Shown: positions 50,201-53,200 of the stretch, piece after piece | Layout: each line of letters starts with the position of its first letter | How positions within the stretch are numbered: the first letter of the stretch is position 1 | Assembly: GCA_030765045.1 (NCBI GenBank) | Contig: CM060972.1 | Span: 755,001 to 819,000, forward strand | Source: Tenodera sinensis | Lineage: Eukaryota > Arthropoda > Insecta > Mantodea > Mantidae | DNA length: 64,000 bases | Direction: 5' to 3' | Notes under the pieces: generated by a model | What the model was told of the DNA's origin: nothing | The model's database searches: none | The model's input: the letters and a program-made list of their open reading frames with translations, nothing else | Made by a program: the position numbers and the translations under genes

Positions 50201-53200
50201 TACAAACACATTGCACAACGATTAGTCAACTGGACGAGCTAGGACTAGCCTCGTTCTCAGGTGAGTGAATCAGCTAGCTGCCAAGTGCCAGGTTAGTTCT
50301 GTGTCTAATGCTCCGGAGTAATGAAGACATTCTCCTTCTTGCTTTCCAGTGCTTAGACGTTTATCTTGATAATTTTGTAAATATCTTCTCTACTTACTAC
50401 TAAGTAAAAATGGCAATGGTTAACTAAGCGATGGATAAGTTTCTGCTGTAAACTAATAATTTAATGAAGTTTGTTATGTGCAACCACATGTAAAAGTGTT
50501 TGTTTCAATTCTGTTGGGTACCAGATGAGAGCATGTAACAAACTATATACATTTGAAACATCTCTCCTAGTAGATATAAGGAAGAAAAGTAGTTTAAAAT
50601 GCTTAACGCAAGACACCTATGAGTCATTCCATGTCAAATCATACAAAATATGGTAAAAATTGACCTTAATATCTCAGATTTTCTTGAATTTTTTTTTTTT
50701 TTTTTTTTTTTGGTGTTTTGGAGCAAAATACATTTGACCAGTGTTTCTTCGTTTTATTAAAAAAATTATTTTGGCCGATATTAATTTTTGAAATGTCCCA
50801 AAAATCGCACGCCCTGCACCTTTCGATCAATCATACCTGCGACTGTAATCAACCAAATTAGTTTATCTTTGGCTCAAATTAAAGATAAATTGCAGTATTT
50901 CGTGAGGTATTTATTAGAAAATGTTATTAATTATTTATTAATATTACATTTTATACGAATAAAGTTTTGAAGCATATGAAGGTGACGCACCAATTCGCTT
51001 GCTGTCTGCAGTCACCTGGCTTGGTACTCGCTTTCAAGGGGCCAAGAATGACGAATCCAGCTGTACAAACAGATCTCTACTTCATGTCGTCCGTGAGTGC
51101 TTGCAGGTCTCCAGAAAAAAATTGTAGCAAATGCACTTAGGCTCTCTCCAAAGTTTTTAATGTCTTATTTTATAGATAAAATGTAAGAGAATACATGTAT
51201 ATTTTTTTTTTAGATTTTTAACACATCGATTTAAATTCTATTTTTGGTTTTACAAAATATAGCATCAAAAAACAGTCCAAAATTTGTGTGTAATAATGAT
51301 TGATCAAAAGTTGTTAAACATGTTTTATTTAACCTTTCCAGTGCTCCAAACCCCAACTCTCAAGTCTATATGGCCTTAGAGTAACAAGTGATTTTATATT
51401 ACGGTGCATGCAGAAATTGCTTAGTTTCTAATAGCCATAACTAAGCAAATAATTTAAAAATATGGGAATAAAAAAATATGGGTCTCCTTATTTGATGCCT
51501 ATTATTCATTAAAAAAATTTGAACCTCCTACGAAAAAGTCATGTTTTACGGGTGTGCAATTTGACGTGGATTGACCCATATATGGTTTTTGTTTTTCAGC
51601 ATATTCTGTGACGTCGTTTGAAGGCACAAAGAGAATGATTCTGTCCACCACATCATTGTTAGGGGGCAAGAATCCATTCCTGGGTATTGCCTACATTGTT
51701 GTGGGCTGCGTGTGCCTGCTGCTTGGTATTGTGTTCCTCTTCATACACATCAAATGTGGTAAAAGGTATGTGCTGTCCTACTCAAACTTACTACATCTCT
51801 GTAGAAATATCTAACATACATGCTCTTAAAACCTTCAGAATGTACTCCATATTTTCAAAAATATGCAATAATTGTACACTAAAATTGTTAACTTTAAGCC
51901 TATATTTATACAGTGACCATTTTCTCAGGTGTACATAAGTTAACACAAGTTTTATCTGATAAGAACCTTATCAGGTACCACTAGCTCTGTAAACAGACTT
52001 CAATATACCACAACAGTATATTTTAAATGTTTACAATATCCACAAAACAAAAAATTTGATTTCAATTTGTTTCAACAATACATATACTGAATGGATGGAA
52101 ATTAACACTGGTGTAAGACAAGTTGTGGTCTCTCGCCCTTGCTGTTCATAATGTTGCCAAATATAGGATTCTTGATGCACAATGTCGCTAAACCATGCAA
52201 CTTGACATGAAGAAATAAGCTACTGGACAAAGAGGTTGGCAACTGCAAATCAGAGAGGAACAGAAGCACCAACTAAAATCATGGAATAATGTAAATAAAG
52301 GAGATGTGACATTAGCAGAAAGTGTAACGAAGTGAAGATTTGCTTTTTCCTCATTCTCTTTAGCTGTTATTATTAATGGAAAATTGCATTTTAAATAATG
52401 CTGAAATTGCTACAATTATTTCCAGTGAAATCCACTGTTTAAAGCATTCTGTTTGTCAATAATTTGTCACATGTAATGCATAAACTTAGGCTTTCACGGC
52501 CGGTGTCCAGACTATTAGGTATGTTTATTTCTTTTGGGCTTGTAGGCCGTGGTCTAGACACCAAGTACTCCACAATAGTACACGGCCGGTGTCCAGACTA
52601 TTAGGTATGTTTATTTCTTTTGGGCTTGTAGGCCGTGGTCTAGACACCAAGTACTCCACAGTAGTACACGGCCAGTGTCCAGACTATTAGGTATGTTTAT
52701 TTCTTTTGGGCTTGTAGGCCGTGGTCTAGACACCAAGTACTCCACAATAGTACACGGCCAGTGTCCAGACTATTAGGTATGTTTATTTTTTTGGGCTTGT
52801 AGGCCGTGGTCTAGACACCAAGTACTCCACAATAGTACACGGCCGGTGTCCAGACTATTAGGTATGTTTATTTCTTTTGGGCTTGTAGGCCGTGGTCTAG
52901 ACACCAAGTACTGCACAATAGTACACGGCCAGTGTCCAGACTATTAGGTATGTTTATTTCTTTTGGGCTTGTAGGCCGTGGTCTAGACACCAAGTACTGC
53001 ACAGTAGTACACGGCCTACAAGCATTACCAATTATACAAATGGTGTGTTACTACTGTTAGCTACTTTGGCACCCTGCACACATTCGGCAACTTTACCTAG
53101 AATTATTCAAGAAGGGCAACAAATGAGACATGATTCCATTCAGATTAATAGACTCCTTGCTTTTTGCAGATGATTTGGTATTAATAGCACACACAGAAAC

